Assembly (NCBI GenBank): GCA_946401755.1
Contig: CAMIVH010000061.1
Span: 1 to 5,429, forward strand
DNA length: 5,429 bases
From: an uncultured Caryophanales bacterium
Lineage (GTDB): Bacteria > Bacillota_I > Bacilli_A > RFN20 > CAG-826
Direction: 5' to 3'
The position numbers and the translations under genes are program-made. Below the pieces are notes generated by a model. The model was not told where the DNA came from and searched no databases. It saw only the letters and a list, made by a program, of their open reading frames with translations. Numbering within the stretch: the stretch's first letter is position 1; each line of letters opens with the position of its first letter. Below are positions 5,272 to 5,429 of this stretch, one piece after another.

Positions 5272-5429
5272 ATTTTAAAAGCTTCTTCAAATATTCTGAG
5301 GTTATTAATATCAGGATAGATGCATAAGTAGATGTTCTTTAATGTTTTAGGTTTGTAATCATGTAGGGCTTTATAGCAAATCTTTACTGCTTCTTTGATT
5401 GGATAGGCAAACGCTCCTGTTGAAATAGA
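5268..5429 (-). CDS. Macrodomain (ADP-ribose-binding) protein, C-terminal part only
   Basis: Only the last 53 residues and the TGA stop lie in the window; the 5' end is beyond the right edge. The visible part opens with SISTGAFAYPIKEAVKI, which matches the phosphate-binding loop and following helix of macrodomains (SISTG.fgyP...A), and ends with a strand (NIYLCIYP) and a last helix (LRIFEEAFKI), as in the YmdB/AF1521-type fold. Family members bind ADP-ribose and often hydrolyse O-acetyl-ADP-ribose or remove ADP-ribose from proteins; which activity applies cannot be judged without the N-terminal half. The stop overlaps the next gene's start as ATGA, so the two genes are cotranscribed and coupled. 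The use of TGA as a stop here also argues against a code in which TGA encodes Trp. Confidence 0.85.
   Translation of the reverse strand, partial: SISTGAFAYPIKEAVKICYKALHDYKPKTLKNIYLCIYPDINNLRIFEEAFKI

Overview
The window looks like chromosomal DNA from an AT-rich, low-G+C, probably gut- or rumen-dwelling member of the Bacillota (an Erysipelotrichia- or RF39-like lineage is my guess). Supporting signs are strong AGGAG-type ribosome binding sites, TATAAT boxes, a Gram-positive style lipoprotein signal and a plant-fibre-degrading enzyme. TGA acts as a real stop at the macrodomain gene and tryptophans are TGG, so the genetic code appears standard rather than Mycoplasma-type. The organism assignment is inference; no rRNA or marker gene is present.

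Layout. Positions 1-1113 (minus) hold an incomplete reading frame fusing an N-terminal STAS domain to an aminoglycoside-phosphotransferase/choline-kinase-like domain; its 3' end lies outside the window. It starts one base after the stop of 1115-2800 (minus), a GH10 endo-xylanase lipoprotein with an N-terminal beta-sandwich domain. The two are almost certainly co-transcribed from a promoter at about 2825-2830. Next upstream is 2904-3308 (minus), an unrecognised two-helix membrane protein with its own promoter and terminator. A beta-carbonic anhydrase at 3439-3942 is the only plus-strand gene; it starts next to a perfect 7-1-7 dyad. A 110-base convergent gap with a long hairpin separates it from 4053-4937 (minus), an XRE-family regulator with a long C-terminal domain I do not recognise. 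At the right edge, 5041-5271 (minus), a small single-pass membrane protein with an acidic tail, overlaps by 4 bases the end of a macrodomain protein (5268-5429, minus, 5' end outside the window).

How the parts may fit. The xylanase would sit on the outer face of the membrane and cut xylan. Its partner is a cytoplasmic STAS-kinase fusion, which suggests either a signalling role or phosphorylation of a small molecule linked to sugar uptake. The macrodomain and membrane-protein pair is a second translationally coupled unit. The XRE regulator lies downstream of it behind a 103-base gap carrying two dyads, so it may be autoregulated. No mobile element, CRISPR array, tRNA or rRNA is visible. The most unusual item is the STAS-kinase fusion coupled to a xylanase.
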